This document shows, one piece after another, positions 1 through 8,057 of a DNA stretch of 44,697 bases. This DNA comes from an uncultured Clostridia bacterium (GTDB taxonomy: Bacteria > Bacillota > Clostridia > Oscillospirales > Acutalibacteraceae). Below the pieces are notes generated by a model. The model ran no database searches. It was not told the DNA's origin and saw only the letters and a program-made list of their open reading frames with translations. Where the stretch lies: the NCBI GenBank assembly GCA_944384825.1, contig CALWUT010000007.1:1-44697 (forward strand). Reading direction: 5' to 3'. Positions within the stretch are counted from its first letter, which is position 1; every line of letters begins with the position of its first letter. The position numbers and the translations under genes are program-made.

Positions 1-4
1 CAAT

Positions 5-223
5 CTATTTATCGTCTTCCCAAGAGATTATTCCACAAACTGCAAGAATTACTTGTACGAAATCCAGAAGTGATCTTCCGTATGTACCATTATAAAAATC
101 TAATGCGCACCACAGAATATCTCCGATTAGCCAAATATAAAAACACCATATATTCTTTCGTATGTTTAAAATAGTTCCTGTCAGCGAAATTGCTGTCAGA
201 AACCATGTCATATCTATCATCAT
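5..223 (-). CDS. small PnuC-like membrane protein of the phage
   Basis: A 72-residue, very hydrophobic protein with two to three membrane segments (roughly residues 5-20, 26-42 and 50-66). The aromatic pattern NIRKNIWCFYIWLIGD resembles a short piece of the PnuC nicotinamide mononucleotide transporter fold. Such mini-PnuC proteins are common in Firmicutes prophages. Full PnuC is about 200 residues, so transport by this piece alone is doubtful and the function is unproven. The ATG overlaps the TGA of the terminase gene and has an AAGGAG site seven bases upstream, so the two are translationally coupled. Confidence 0.6.
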   Translation of the reverse strand: MMIDMTWFLTAISLTGTILNIRKNIWCFYIWLIGDILWCALDFYNGTYGRSLLDFVQVILAVCGIISWEDDK

Positions 224-804
224 CGCTTTCTCCTTGCAGTTAGGAGTAGCTCCATTGCGTTGTCTTGTGGTGTATCGGTAAAACTTGTCGTGCAGTTTTG
301 TTTTACAATATCAAAAATTTCATACCAGATAATGTTTGCCTGCTTTTGGAATCCCACACTCATCTGCACAAATGGGTTCGCAATTGCTGCCCCGGTGGTT
401 GGATGCTTTCCTAAAAATCCAAACTTGCTTATTGCTTCTTCGCATTGTATGTATCTCGCAAAAGCCTGTGAATAGGATTCAACGAGTCTTGGATTTACAA
501 ACTGGTCGCATTTTCGCTTTTTTAGCCACAGCCATGTTTCTTCGAAGATTTTATCTGCTCCGAGCGGTTTTCCGTCTTTTTGCTCGGAACTCAAATACTC
601 ACTTGGTTTTGGAATCTGACTGCCTTCCAAATCCTGTGGCTCTAAAAAGTCAGAGCTATCCATTTCGAATGAAGGCTCATCGTCTAAATCCAGCGGTTCA
701 AAAACTCGTGCTGGCCTTCCCGATGCTATTTTATCAGCTAAAGAATCAGGCTTATCTCCGGCACGAACTCTTCGACCGCCTCTGTACGTTCCGTCTTTTG
801 ACAT
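220..804 (-). CDS. phage terminase small subunit, P27 family
   Basis: A 194-residue protein matching the P27/YqaS-type small terminase, the DNA-recognition subunit that starts genome packaging. The N-terminus SKDGTYRGGRRVRAGDKP is characteristic, followed by an acidic linker. A helical half (about residues 85-190) contains the conserved SYSQAFARYIQCEEAISKFG and HPTTGAAIANPFV blocks. The start at 804 is chosen because GGAG lies about nine bases before it. A longer reading to 840 has no ribosome site. The large terminase would be expected further left, outside the window. Confidence 0.85.
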   Translation of the reverse strand: MSKDGTYRGGRRVRAGDKPDSLADKIASGRPARVFEPLDLDDEPSFEMDSSDFLEPQDLEGSQIPKPSEYLSSEQKDGKPLGADKIFEETWLWLKKRKCDQFVNPRLVESYSQAFARYIQCEEAISKFGFLGKHPTTGAAIANPFVQMSVGFQKQANIIWYEIFDIVKQNCTTSFTDTPQDNAMELLLTARRKR

Positions 805-904
805 TTTTTCACGCTCCTTTTGTAAAATAAAAATTCCCAAAAAGTCACGCAGCTTTTTGAGAATAATTGGTTAATACCCCGTTTGAATCGGATTTTTTTC
901 ACGC

Positions 905-985
905 GTGCCCCCACGCCCGTTGCTTCCGAGGTAGGGAAGAGAGATTTTACTCCCCCCTCCGGAGGAGGCGACTCGAAGCCGCCGG
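905..985 (-). terminator. GC-rich hairpin region after the 104-aa gene
   Basis: This is the most GC-rich patch of the first 10 kb. It contains the palindrome CCTCCGGAGG (956-965) and a stem GGCGAC/GCCGCC (967-972 with 978-983, one wobble pair) right after the stop of the preceding gene. It separates the last promoter cassette from the terminase gene. There is no clean T tract, so a termination role is an inference. Confidence 0.35.
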
Positions 986-988
986 CCT

Positions 989-1303
989 TTAAAGCCTGAT
1001 AAGTGCGGCGTACCTTGCGTAGTCGTAGCCTTCGGCGTTGATTGCCAACGCTTCGTCGTTTCTGGTTTCGTCGCGGAAAAGGTAGCACCTCGCGGTTTTG
1101 TCTTTTTCCTCGCCGCACTCGTTCGTGATCCCTTTTACGAACTCGTTCTCCTCGTTTAAGTTTTGAATCAAATCTTCGTAGGCTTCGTGGGTTAAAACCT
1201 TTTCTCCGATTACCTTGAACCTTTTTTCTTCTCCAAACTTTCTTGCTTCGTTTCTCAAAAGTTCCTCTCTGTTTTTTGCTTTGCGTGAAAAAAATCCTGT
1301 CAT
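989..1303 (-). CDS. hypothetical phage moron protein (possibly DUF6329-like)
   Basis: A 104-residue charged soluble protein. A basic N-terminus is followed by a helical VLTHEAYEDLIQNL block and a C-terminal NAEGYDYARYAALI motif, which recalls a small family seen in Clostridia mobile elements (I think DUF6329, not certain). The ATG follows AAGGAG. Its promoter is copy A of the repeated module at 1361-1462. The codon use looks richer in G+C than its neighbours. Function unknown. Confidence 0.55.
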   Translation of the reverse strand: MTGFFSRKAKNREELLRNEARKFGEEKRFKVIGEKVLTHEAYEDLIQNLNEENEFVKGITNECGEEKDKTARCYLFRDETRNDEALAINAEGYDYARYAALIRL

Positions 1304-1360
1304 TTTAAAAACTCCTTTTTTTAATTTTGCGTTAAGGCTTTGTTTCCCTTTCGCTAATTA

Positions 1361-1462
1361 CATTTTACCTCTACTCGCCTCGACTAGCAAGTTAATGCTG
1401 TACTTTTAAAGGTAGAACAAATCCGCATTTTACCTGACCTTTGCGTCACTAGTACACAAACA
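1361..1462 (-). promoter_or_regulatory. repeated promoter module, copy A
   Basis: On the minus strand, TTGCTA (1385-1390), a 17-base spacer and TAAAAT (1362-1367) form a sigma-70-type promoter for the 104-aa gene. About 60 bases upstream of the -35 are nearly identical to copy C (2452-2556). They include the inverted pair AGGTA/TACCT around TGCGGATTTGTTC and an ACTAGT palindrome, and look like an operator. Confidence 0.7.
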
Positions 1463-1625
1463 GAGGAATGAACAAAGCGTAATCAATTTTATGGACTAAA
1501 TTGAATTTTTTTCCATAACTCGCTACTAAATTTTAAAGACGTTTAAGAGTTTTTTATGGCAATCATTAAACGATAAGTTTTGTAAGTTGCTAAGAATCCT
1601 CTCCTTTTGTGAAGACTTTTAGTTT

Positions 1626-1871
1626 TTACTCCCCTTTTAAATAATACTCCATTTTTTTATTTTCCTCGTCAAGATTTTTTAATTTTATATAGATGTCTTC
1701 TAGATCTCTTAAGTAGCCTGGCAGGTGATTAATAATTTCGTAAACGTTGTTTTCTGCCACGTTTTTATTTACCATTTTCTGGACTAAGTTTAGATTTTCA
1801 GTAAGCTCTTTGTTTAATTTTTGAGTAAGTGATTTGTTGAGTTCGATTGCCTTTTTAATTTTGCTTTCCAT
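1626..1871 (-). CDS. small coiled-coil moron protein
   Basis: An 81-residue, Lys/Glu/Asn-rich protein predicted to be almost entirely helical with heptad-like Leu/Ile spacing. There is a short break at NHLPGYLRDLE (about residues 48-58). No Cys, no signal peptide. The ATG follows TTGGAGG and the gene is driven by promoter copy B (1921-2015). I do not recognise a family. The position suggests an independently expressed prophage cargo gene. Confidence 0.6.
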   Translation of the reverse strand: MESKIKKAIELNKSLTQKLNKELTENLNLVQKMVNKNVAENNVYEIINHLPGYLRDLEDIYIKLKNLDEENKKMEYYLKGE

Positions 1872-1920
1872 TCTTTTTCCTCCAAATTTTATTTAGCTTA
1901 AGGCCTTTTAGCTTGATTAC

Positions 1921-2015
1921 ATATTACCTCTCGTTGGCTACACTATCAAGTTAACGGTGTGCTTTTTGATATAGAACAAACCCGCATAAAATCTAGCTTT
2001 TACGTCATTTGTGGA
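1921..2015 (-). promoter_or_regulatory. repeated promoter module, copy B
   Basis: Minus strand TTGATA (1944-1949), 17 bases, TAATAT (1921-1926): close to consensus. The upstream operator-like stretch is diverged from copies A and C but keeps ATGCGG, TTTGTTCTA, AAAAAGCACA-like and TTAACTTG blocks in the same order and spacing. This indicates selection on the module rather than a recent duplication. Confidence 0.7.
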
Positions 2016-2032
2016 CAAAGGCACTTCAAAGA

Positions 2033-2060
2033 AAAATCTACCCAATAATAGGTAGATTAG
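2033..2060 (-). terminator. intrinsic terminator of the 106-aa gene
   Basis: Minus-strand hairpin AATCTACC (2051-2058) / GGTAGATT (2035-2042) with a seven-to-eight-base loop, followed by a short T run. It lies just after the stop at 2079 and makes that gene a self-contained promoter-gene-terminator unit. Confidence 0.65.
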
Positions 2061-2078
2061 TAAAATAAATTCGATTGT

Positions 2079-2399
2079 TTATATAAATAAAAATCCTTGA
2101 TCATTTATCTCTTCTACACATTCCTTAGCTTGAGATATATCTTCAGGTGTGCAGCTTTTATTATTTGAAGATTTATCATTTTGATCAACTTTTATTACTA
2201 CATCTATGAACCTAAGATTATTTTTAGAAGATGGTATTTGTCTAATTATAGTTTTTAAAAATATGTTGCTATCACAACTTTTCATTGTTTTTATTAATCC
2301 AGTTTCAGGGTCGTAAGTAAAAATACTAAATCCGTATGTATTTGCTGCACTTTCAATAACACAATTAATTGATTTTACCCCTAAGCTAAAGTTCTCCAT
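2079..2399 (-). CDS. hypothetical moron protein
   Basis: A 106-residue soluble protein of unrecognised family. The pattern is an alpha/beta start (VKSINCVIESAANTYGFSIF), two strands around IKTMKSC and RFIDVVIKVD, an Asn/Ser/Lys linker and a C-terminal helix. Four Cys are scattered without a zinc motif. The ATG follows TTGGAGG. The gene has its own promoter (copy C) and its own hairpin terminator, the classic layout of a phage moron. Function unknown. Confidence 0.6.
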   Translation of the reverse strand: MENFSLGVKSINCVIESAANTYGFSIFTYDPETGLIKTMKSCDSNIFLKTIIRQIPSSKNNLRFIDVVIKVDQNDKSSNNKSCTPEDISQAKECVEEINDQGFLFI

Positions 2400-2451
2400 T
2401 TTATTTTTCCTCCAAATTTTTTTAAGCTTCCGGATTCGTCCGCTTGATTAC

Positions 2452-2556
2452 ATATTACCTCTACTCGCCTCGACCAGCAAGTTAATGCTGTACTTTTAAA
2501 GGTAGAACAAATCCGCATTTTACCTAACCTTTGCGTCACTAGTACACAAACAAAGG
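2452..2556 (-). promoter_or_regulatory. repeated promoter module, copy C
   Basis: Minus strand TTGCTG (2475-2480), 17 bases, TAATAT (2452-2457). From 2452 to about 2552 only a few bases differ from copy A at 1362-1462. The conserved block runs about 75 bases upstream of the -35, more than a promoter needs, so it probably holds a regulator or phage-factor binding site. Confidence 0.7.
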
Positions 2557-2623
2557 TAAACTCCATTAGATTGATTTATCACCATATTTTTCCATATGGA
2601 GCTCAAGGTATCCCTACAAGTTA

Positions 2624-3229
2624 TTATAGTCGGATGCACAAAGCTGCTTGCATGACAAAGCCGTCTCTGTTATCAGTATTCTGGATTACTTGTGTACCCT
2701 GAGCGTTTTTAGCACCAAGAGTAATTATGTTGCTCGACACAACATTGAGTTGATGTTCTGTAGAGCTGTCCCTTTTATAGCCGACAGAAAATAAATATCT
2801 GGTTGGATCGCCTATATCTATTGCCATGTGATATATGAGTATGGATCCGGTGTTTCCAAATATTCCGTTACCACCGCTGTCTGATAAAGACACATAAAAA
2901 CTTCCTGTTGCGTCGGAGGAGAGCCTTTCAGTGTGTATTCTTAAAAAATATGTCGGTCCATCGTTAGTTCTCTGTATAACACCAGATGCAAGACATTTCA
3001 GTACTTCAGGTGTTAAATTCACAACACTGTTTTGTATTTCTACTGATTCTCCGGATGATGTTATGCCTTGAATTGCGTGATCAATTTTAGATCTATAGTC
3101 ATCCGTGAAATCATTTGAGGATAATGTTTTGCCAACTTCCTTGTCAACCTTAAGTGAGTCCTGATGGTCAACATACGCTTTATTTACATTACTTGTTCTT
3201 GATAATATCGAATCGCCAATTATAACCAT
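2624..3229 (-). CDS. tail-fibre/appendage-like phage protein
   Basis: A 201-residue protein. Residues about 15-50 (YVDHQDSLKVDKEVGKTLSS, then NDFTDDYRSKIDHA) match the repeat-like stalk found at the start of tail-fibre and baseplate appendage proteins of Firmicutes phages. The rest is Ser/Gly/Thr-rich and beta-predicted, like a receptor-binding tip. There is no signal peptide. The ATG follows AAAGGAG and begins 15 bases after the HNH stop. Such a gene is expected in the tail module, not between the HNH and small-terminase genes, so it may be cargo or a decoy appendage. Function inferred from the stalk motif only. Confidence 0.55.
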   Translation of the reverse strand: MVIIGDSILSRTSNVNKAYVDHQDSLKVDKEVGKTLSSNDFTDDYRSKIDHAIQGITSSGESVEIQNSVVNLTPEVLKCLASGVIQRTNDGPTYFLRIHTERLSSDATGSFYVSLSDSGGNGIFGNTGSILIYHMAIDIGDPTRYLFSVGYKRDSSTEHQLNVVSSNIITLGAKNAQGTQVIQNTDNRDGFVMQAALCIRL

Positions 3230-3244
3230 CTCCTTTTTTTATTT

Positions 3245-3598
3245 TCATCCCCAACGACTTCCTTCCGTTGCGGTAATTCTTGAGTGACAGCTTTTGCAAA
3301 GGCTCATCAAATTTTCTTCACGATGCGTACCGCCTTTTGACAAAGGAATTATGTGATGTACCTCTTCTACAGGTCTTAAAATATTTTTCCTTTCGCACAG
3401 CTCACAAAGAGGATGCTCTTTGATGTAAAGCTGTCTTATTCTTCGCCACCTGCTACTGTAATTTTTATAAGTATTGGGATCTCTTTTATACTTGTTATAG
3501 TAGTGACTTTCGAATTTTCTATGCTTTTCACAATACTTCTCTTCCGTAAGTTCCGGACATCCTATAAATCTACATGGACTTTTAGGCTTTTTTGGCAT
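3245..3598 (-). CDS. HNH endonuclease of the packaging region
   Basis: A 117-residue HNH nuclease. C65/C68 and C101/C104 bind the structural zinc, H81-H82 (VHHIIPLSKGG) carries the catalytic His, and N96 is the central Asn. A second N-terminal cluster (C9, C14, C23, H26) probably holds another zinc. Such HNH proteins sit next to the terminase in many phages and assist cleavage at packaging. The start at 3598 follows GAGGTGAT. Readings further upstream to 3667 lack a site. Here the terminase is displaced 2.4 kb away by cargo genes. Confidence 0.85.
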   Translation of the reverse strand: MPKKPKSPCRFIGCPELTEEKYCEKHRKFESHYYNKYKRDPNTYKNYSSRWRRIRQLYIKEHPLCELCERKNILRPVEEVHHIIPLSKGGTHREENLMSLCKSCHSRITATEGSRWG

Positions 3599-3716
3599 TT
3601 TTATCACCTCATTTTTATTACAGAAAAAGTCCTCGGATTTCTCCGAGAACTTTAAATTATATTCCACTAGTATAACTATATCACATCTAGCTACTCTCTT
3701 TCTCTCTCATTTACTA

Positions 3717-4136
3717 TCATTTACTCTCATCTTTTTTTAAAAATTTTAAATAATTTAATGCTCTAACGTGAATTCGGAATATATGTGGCAAACTATATCC
3801 CATTTTGTTTGCAATTTCTTCCCAGCCTACAAAATTCAGATAGCGAAGCTCCAATAATGTCTGATACTCTGGGTTACCAATTTTTCTAACTACAGATGCA
3901 ACTTCTTTTTTCAAATTTAGTAGTTTATTTACATCAGCGTTGATTTCATTCTCTAAATCAATAATTGCGGCGATATTTTTTTCCATGATATTATGATTTT
4001 GATTTCCTTTAGGCATATCAGACATTACTGAATTTACTTTTGTTGCGAGACACCGTAGTGACTTGATTTGCTCCATTTTACAGTCTATTCTTTGGTCTAT
4101 GTGATACGCCTGAGAGAGATATTCTTTTGCATTCAT
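3717..4136 (-). CDS. DUF1492-type phage transcriptional regulator
   Basis: A 139-residue helical protein. It starts with MNAKEYLSQAYHIDQRI and has a long coiled-coil middle. The C-terminal sigma-region-4-like helix-turn-helix (YQTLLELRYLNFVGWEEIAN through RIHVRALNYLK) is the pattern of the DUF1492/ArpU/RinA-like group. These regulators usually activate the late (packaging and structural) genes and lie just before the HNH/terminase block, as here. The start abuts the stop of the 71-aa gene. Confidence 0.75.
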   Translation of the reverse strand: MNAKEYLSQAYHIDQRIDCKMEQIKSLRCLATKVNSVMSDMPKGNQNHNIMEKNIAAIIDLENEINADVNKLLNLKKEVASVVRKIGNPEYQTLLELRYLNFVGWEEIANKMGYSLPHIFRIHVRALNYLKFLKKDESK

Positions 4137-4352
4137 TTAAAATACCCTCCTTTGTCCAAATTTACAACCAGACCAAGTTATGTATTTAAGGACATTACCT
4201 TGAGTGTCTACATTTAAAAGAGACTTATAATATTCACTTTCGGGATTACCACACTCATACACACTTTGGTTATCGCATTTCATAGTCGGATCTTCTCTAA
4301 CAAAACGGCACCATTTGCATCTGATATTACCATTTTTATTCTTTATGGGCAT
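4137..4352 (-). CDS. small Cys-rich phage protein
   Basis: A 71-residue protein with CKWC, CDN, CGN and SGCKFG cysteines, suggesting one zinc site. The start at 4352 follows GGAAGGTG. A longer reading to 4394 lacks a site. It sits between the VRR-NUC and DUF1492 genes and its stop touches the next ATG. Function unknown. It may be a zinc-ribbon accessory of the replication/packaging switch. Confidence 0.55.
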   Translation of the reverse strand: MPIKNKNGNIRCKWCRFVREDPTMKCDNQSVYECGNPESEYYKSLLNVDTQGNVLKYITWSGCKFGQRRVF

Positions 4353-4457
4353 AAAAACACCTTCCAAATTACAAATTTTAAAATTTATCTGCACTTTGAA
4401 TTTTGTAATTTGTATTTTTGTAACTTTGCATTTTGAATTTTGTACTTTGAGGGTGTT

Positions 4458-4745
4458 TTATTCCGGCATCACCCCTTTCAAGATATCTTTTACTTCCTGC
4501 AAACTTGTAACTTTAAACGCCATACCACCTGATCCATTTATTTTTGTAATCATAAATTCCTGTAGCTTTGATAGCCTACCTTTTTCGGTTTTAACTTCAA
4601 ACGCCACAAATTTTCCTTTATAGCAACAAATGATGTCGGGAAGCCCTGATACACCATATATGCCACCATGCTCTTTGAATGCGAAGCATTCGGGTATTGA
4701 TTTCAAATATTTTAATATTTGATTTGTTATTGTTTTTTCTCTCAT
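4458..4745 (-). CDS. VRR-NUC domain nuclease
   Basis: A 95-residue stand-alone VRR-NUC (PD-(D/E)XK superfamily) protein. The order is an N-terminal helix, E-H-GGIYGVSGLPDIICCYKG (catalytic Asp), then FVAFEVKTEKGRLSKLQ (catalytic E-x-K). Phage members are structure-specific nucleases of the replication module and process branched DNA. The start at 4745 follows GGAG. A longer frame to 4871 only reads through the GGGTAAC repeats and encodes a duplicated MSNMGN, so it is not used here. Confidence 0.8.
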   Translation of the reverse strand: MREKTITNQILKYLKSIPECFAFKEHGGIYGVSGLPDIICCYKGKFVAFEVKTEKGRLSKLQEFMITKINGSGGMAFKVTSLQEVKDILKGVMPE

Positions 4746-4766
4746 ACTCTTATCTCCAATCCAACC

Positions 4767-4988
4767 GTTACCCATGTTACTCATCGTTACCCGAGTTTTT
4801 TGAAAATGGGTAACACCCTTAAACCCAATAACAAAGCCATTGTTTATATAAATGTTACCCATGTTACTCATAAAATAAATTTATTTGTTTATATAGGACT
4901 TTTTTAATTTACACACTAAAAATTTAAATCGTTTATATTACTCTAAATATACGAGTGTGTATGCGCAAAATCGGGGTTCATGGGTAAC
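4767..4988. repeat. GTTACCC/GGGTAAC iteron-like cluster
   Basis: The 258-base gap between the primase and nuclease genes carries GTTACCC at 4767, 4786 and 4854, GGGTAAC at 4808 and 4982, and GTTACTC at 4776 and 4863. A 16-base unit TTACCCATGTTACTCA is repeated exactly (4768 and 4855). TGTTTATATA also occurs twice. Inside a replication module this could be a replication origin or an operator array. The sequence does not decide which. Confidence 0.55.
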
Positions 4989-5003
4989 ACACCTTCAAAG
5001 TGG

Positions 5004-7892
5004 CTATTTTAAGGGATTTGTAGGAACGTCATTTTCTCCATTTGTTCCCCAAGATATCATTGTTTCAATGCAAAAGCATTTTTGCAGCACTCCATTTATT
5101 CTTTTGGGTACGTGCATTCGCGTGATTCCGTGCTTATCTTGGATGGTATTTATCAATTCTCGGTCTTTAAATCCGCGAGTAACTTTCGAGTAGTCAAACC
5201 CGTTTTCCTCAAGTGCTTGACGCAGAATGTTTGGAATAATATACACCGTATTTTCCTCGATTTTTCCGTAACATGGCGTACTATCAGGTACAAATCGGTT
5301 TTTATTGCTCGTTATCCAGCCTATTACAAAGTCCCAAGCTCTGTCGATGGTATCGGCTCTTTGTAATTCTTTACAATTTTCCATGATTTTAGTTCCAAGC
5401 TCTACAGCTTCGTCCCACGCTACTGTTTCATCAAGATTAAAGACCGATATACTCGAATAATAGTCACCAAGACACACTATTGCTACATTATCAAGATGCG
5501 TATTATCACATTCATCGCTGGAATGTTTAAGGATAGTATCTCGTAACTTTTCGAAGTCACGGTGTATCTTGTTTTTAACTTTCATTACGCTATTAATCAG
5601 GTACTCAATGTAAATTTTCCCTGCAAAACCATAATTGTTCTCGCTTGTCAGGTGAAACTGATGAGCCACATTGGGATTAGGAGTAGGCTTGCCGTAAAGT
5701 TCTAAAACTCGGCTTAAGACCCCATCGTTGCTTGATTCTTTGCTGATAGGTTGCTCACCGGACGTTATGATATTGTTTCTCCAGCTTAAAGTTTCCTGCA
5801 TACCACCGTCTTTGGAGCCTCTGAGCCGTCCAAAGCCATTACCAAGACTGTATATGATATTTTCAAGAGGCAGTCTCTTGTTGTTCAAAACCTGCAATTC
5901 ATCGATGGCAAACGGAAGCTGCTTCAAGATTCCGGCCATACGTTCAAGTCCCACGCTCGTAGCGTTAAAACTCCCCATAAGCTTTGTAGGATTCCCCCAG
6001 ATGCTTATTGCCATCTTAATTGCTGCGGTCTTTCCAGACCTAGAATCATGCCAGATATGGACGAAAAACACACGATGATTCAAGATTTTAAGAAGTGGCG
6101 CACTGAACGATGATGCTAAGATAAATCTTCCAAACGGACTCTCTCGGAGTAATTTTGCATTCTTTATCCACGTTTCTAAACTACCACATTCGCAGGTGCT
6201 GTCGATAACATTTGCTGCTTCTTTATACTCCGATTCAAAAACAATCTCGCTACTAAATTTATAGGGAAAAAACTCTTTTCCGACCCAGCCCATACGGGAG
6301 ATTGACTTCACAAACGGAATCTTACTATCATTGACACTTTCGTAATCATAGAGATATTTCACAATGTCAGAAGCATTGCCCGAAGATATAGGAAGTCCAC
6401 TATCAGCGTATTTAATTATCGATGTTCGATTAAACACATGAGACCGCGGTGCAATGACACATTTCCAGTGATCTCGATTCCAAAATGTAATCTCAACTTT
6501 CTGAGTTCCGTCATCTATATTTTCAAACTTTCGAGAGATAATCAGTGGACATGGACACACCTGCATCAGTTCGTCAGAAGCATTATTTTTTAAGATTTTA
6601 CAAACTCCGTGTTTCTCATCGACTTCCCAGCCTTGAGGCACTACTGCACCAAAAGTCTCTAGTTTATCAAGTTTTAGGAGACGAGATTTCTCAGATTTAT
6701 CGCCATTGTTGCGATGAGTCTCGTGTCTGACCGCTTTTTCAAAGTCACGAAGATTAATTTTACCTTTGAGTTTTACTTTAAGTTTTGCGTACTCAGACGG
6801 CAGATTCGATTTTGCCCAAGAACAAAGTTTTATATTTTCTTCAGACAGCACATTGTCAATGTCGACCTTTTCGCTTGAAATTAAATCCTTAAACCTATCT
6901 TCACGACTCGGCAGACCGTAAACAATAGGAGCTTTCACATGGCAGTTTTTGCCACAGTCAAAGTTAAGATTTTCTTTGATATACTCGCAAGTATGCGGTT
7001 TATTTTCCGTTATGGCCCTTTGTATTTTTCTCTCAGTTTCTTCAAAACTGTACTTCGGATAGCTCTTGCTAAACTGATGTACCGAATCGTTACCCCATTT
7101 AAGCGGAGCAAGATTGGTAACCATAGCATGCCACAAAGGCTCCGGCAAATCTGCGGCATTCTGTATGCAATATTTGATAAATTCACAGTTTTGGGCTACT
7201 TTTTCCACATCTTGTGCATTTTTAACAATAGGTGCAATTATATCGTTACAATGTACATATTGACTAAATTTATCTAAACTGTACCTTTTAAGATTACTTT
7301 CTATTACTTCGCACATAGCTCCATCTTTCAGCTTATGGTTAATAGTTCCCGGTACCCTTAAAATACGTGCCAAATCATAAACATTATCGATTCTCCAACC
7401 ATGCTTTTTTGCTTCAAGGTTTATGTATTTTCCAAACCCCTTAAATATCGAAACAATGTAGCTCCTGTCTTGGGTGTTTTTAATATTAAATGGTTCTTTT
7501 AAAAGCCAGTATCCATGTATTCCGTTACCTGAATTTACAATTATACTCGGCTTAATATCCAGATTGTTAAGAAACGATGCGGCTTCGGACGTTGTCTCAG
7601 GAAGTGATTTTTCAGCATGAGCATCGCCTTTAACGTCAATGTCGGCATACAAAGCCCCAATACACGAGATGTCTTTTTCGCTTCCTCGAAGACCATTTTT
7701 AAGTACCTTATTTCTAAGTCCCACGCCAAAGAATACATTTGTTTTTTGGCCTATATTTTCAGCAGTTTTTGCAACTTTCTTGATGTCGTCTACTTTGAAC
7801 CACTTAGTATTTCTGCTAGGGAGAGATGTGAGTGTTATAAATCCAGTATCGCAGCCTTTATAAATTTCGCTTAAAAATTCAGGGGTATTCAT
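5004..7892 (-). CDS. phage primase-helicase (AEP-like primase + DUF927 ATPase)
   Basis: A 962-residue replication protein. The N-terminal third is an archaeo-eukaryotic-type primase: ALYADIDVKG gives the metal-binding D84 and D86, and SGNGIHGYW gives H126. RVPGTINHK follows. The C-terminal half is a DUF927 superfamily III-type helicase with an unusual Walker A (HDSRSGKTAA, K621) and an acidic IDELQ Walker B about 60 residues on. It would prime and unwind the phage genome. Its ATG overlaps the stop of the 54-aa gene by four bases, so the pair is coupled. It lies between the polymerase and the repeat cluster at 4767. Confidence 0.85.
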   Translation of the reverse strand: MNTPEFLSEIYKGCDTGFITLTSLPSRNTKWFKVDDIKKVAKTAENIGQKTNVFFGVGLRNKVLKNGLRGSEKDISCIGALYADIDVKGDAHAEKSLPETTSEAASFLNNLDIKPSIIVNSGNGIHGYWLLKEPFNIKNTQDRSYIVSIFKGFGKYINLEAKKHGWRIDNVYDLARILRVPGTINHKLKDGAMCEVIESNLKRYSLDKFSQYVHCNDIIAPIVKNAQDVEKVAQNCEFIKYCIQNAADLPEPLWHAMVTNLAPLKWGNDSVHQFSKSYPKYSFEETERKIQRAITENKPHTCEYIKENLNFDCGKNCHVKAPIVYGLPSREDRFKDLISSEKVDIDNVLSEENIKLCSWAKSNLPSEYAKLKVKLKGKINLRDFEKAVRHETHRNNGDKSEKSRLLKLDKLETFGAVVPQGWEVDEKHGVCKILKNNASDELMQVCPCPLIISRKFENIDDGTQKVEITFWNRDHWKCVIAPRSHVFNRTSIIKYADSGLPISSGNASDIVKYLYDYESVNDSKIPFVKSISRMGWVGKEFFPYKFSSEIVFESEYKEAANVIDSTCECGSLETWIKNAKLLRESPFGRFILASSFSAPLLKILNHRVFFVHIWHDSRSGKTAAIKMAISIWGNPTKLMGSFNATSVGLERMAGILKQLPFAIDELQVLNNKRLPLENIIYSLGNGFGRLRGSKDGGMQETLSWRNNIITSGEQPISKESSNDGVLSRVLELYGKPTPNPNVAHQFHLTSENNYGFAGKIYIEYLINSVMKVKNKIHRDFEKLRDTILKHSSDECDNTHLDNVAIVCLGDYYSSISVFNLDETVAWDEAVELGTKIMENCKELQRADTIDRAWDFVIGWITSNKNRFVPDSTPCYGKIEENTVYIIPNILRQALEENGFDYSKVTRGFKDRELINTIQDKHGITRMHVPKRINGVLQKCFCIETMISWGTNGENDVPTNPLK

Positions 7893-8053
7893 GATCTCAC
7901 CACCTTACGTTTTTTAGATTTACTTTTCTTGCTGTAGGATAACGAAAAAATATGCATAGCTTTTTTACGTCTTTCTTCTGCATATACATTTTTAATTGCT
8001 TCATATGCTGTTAAATCGTAGTATCCTTCTGCATTTTTTAGTCCTAAATACAT
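7889..8053 (-). CDS. small basic phage protein (54 aa)
   Basis: MYLGLKNAEGYYDLTAYEAI followed by a very basic tail ending SKKRKVVRS. The start at 8053 follows GGAGGG four to eight bases upstream. The longer frame to 8137 lies inside the polymerase gene and is not used. It begins five bases after the polymerase stop and overlaps the primase start by four bases. This size and position is common in Firmicutes prophages. The basic tail suggests nucleic-acid contact. Function unknown. Confidence 0.65.
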   Translation of the reverse strand: MYLGLKNAEGYYDLTAYEAIKNVYAEERRKKAMHIFSLSYSKKSKSKKRKVVRS

Positions 8054-8057
8054 AATT

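Noticed and set aside
336-830. 164-aa open frame antisense to the terminase gene
   Set aside because: It lies fully opposite a well-recognised gene, has no ribosome site and no recognisable domain.
738-1118. 126-aa open frame overlapping the 104-aa gene and the GC-rich hairpins
   Set aside because: Low-complexity basic translation from another frame, no start signal.
2381-2566. 61-aa open frame across promoter copy C
   Set aside because: It translates the repeated promoter module itself. The matching stretch of copy A is also non-coding.
2071-4888. Repeated TGTTTATATA motif (near 2073, 4840, 4881)
   Set aside because: Too short and too AT-rich here to separate from chance or ordinary -10 elements.
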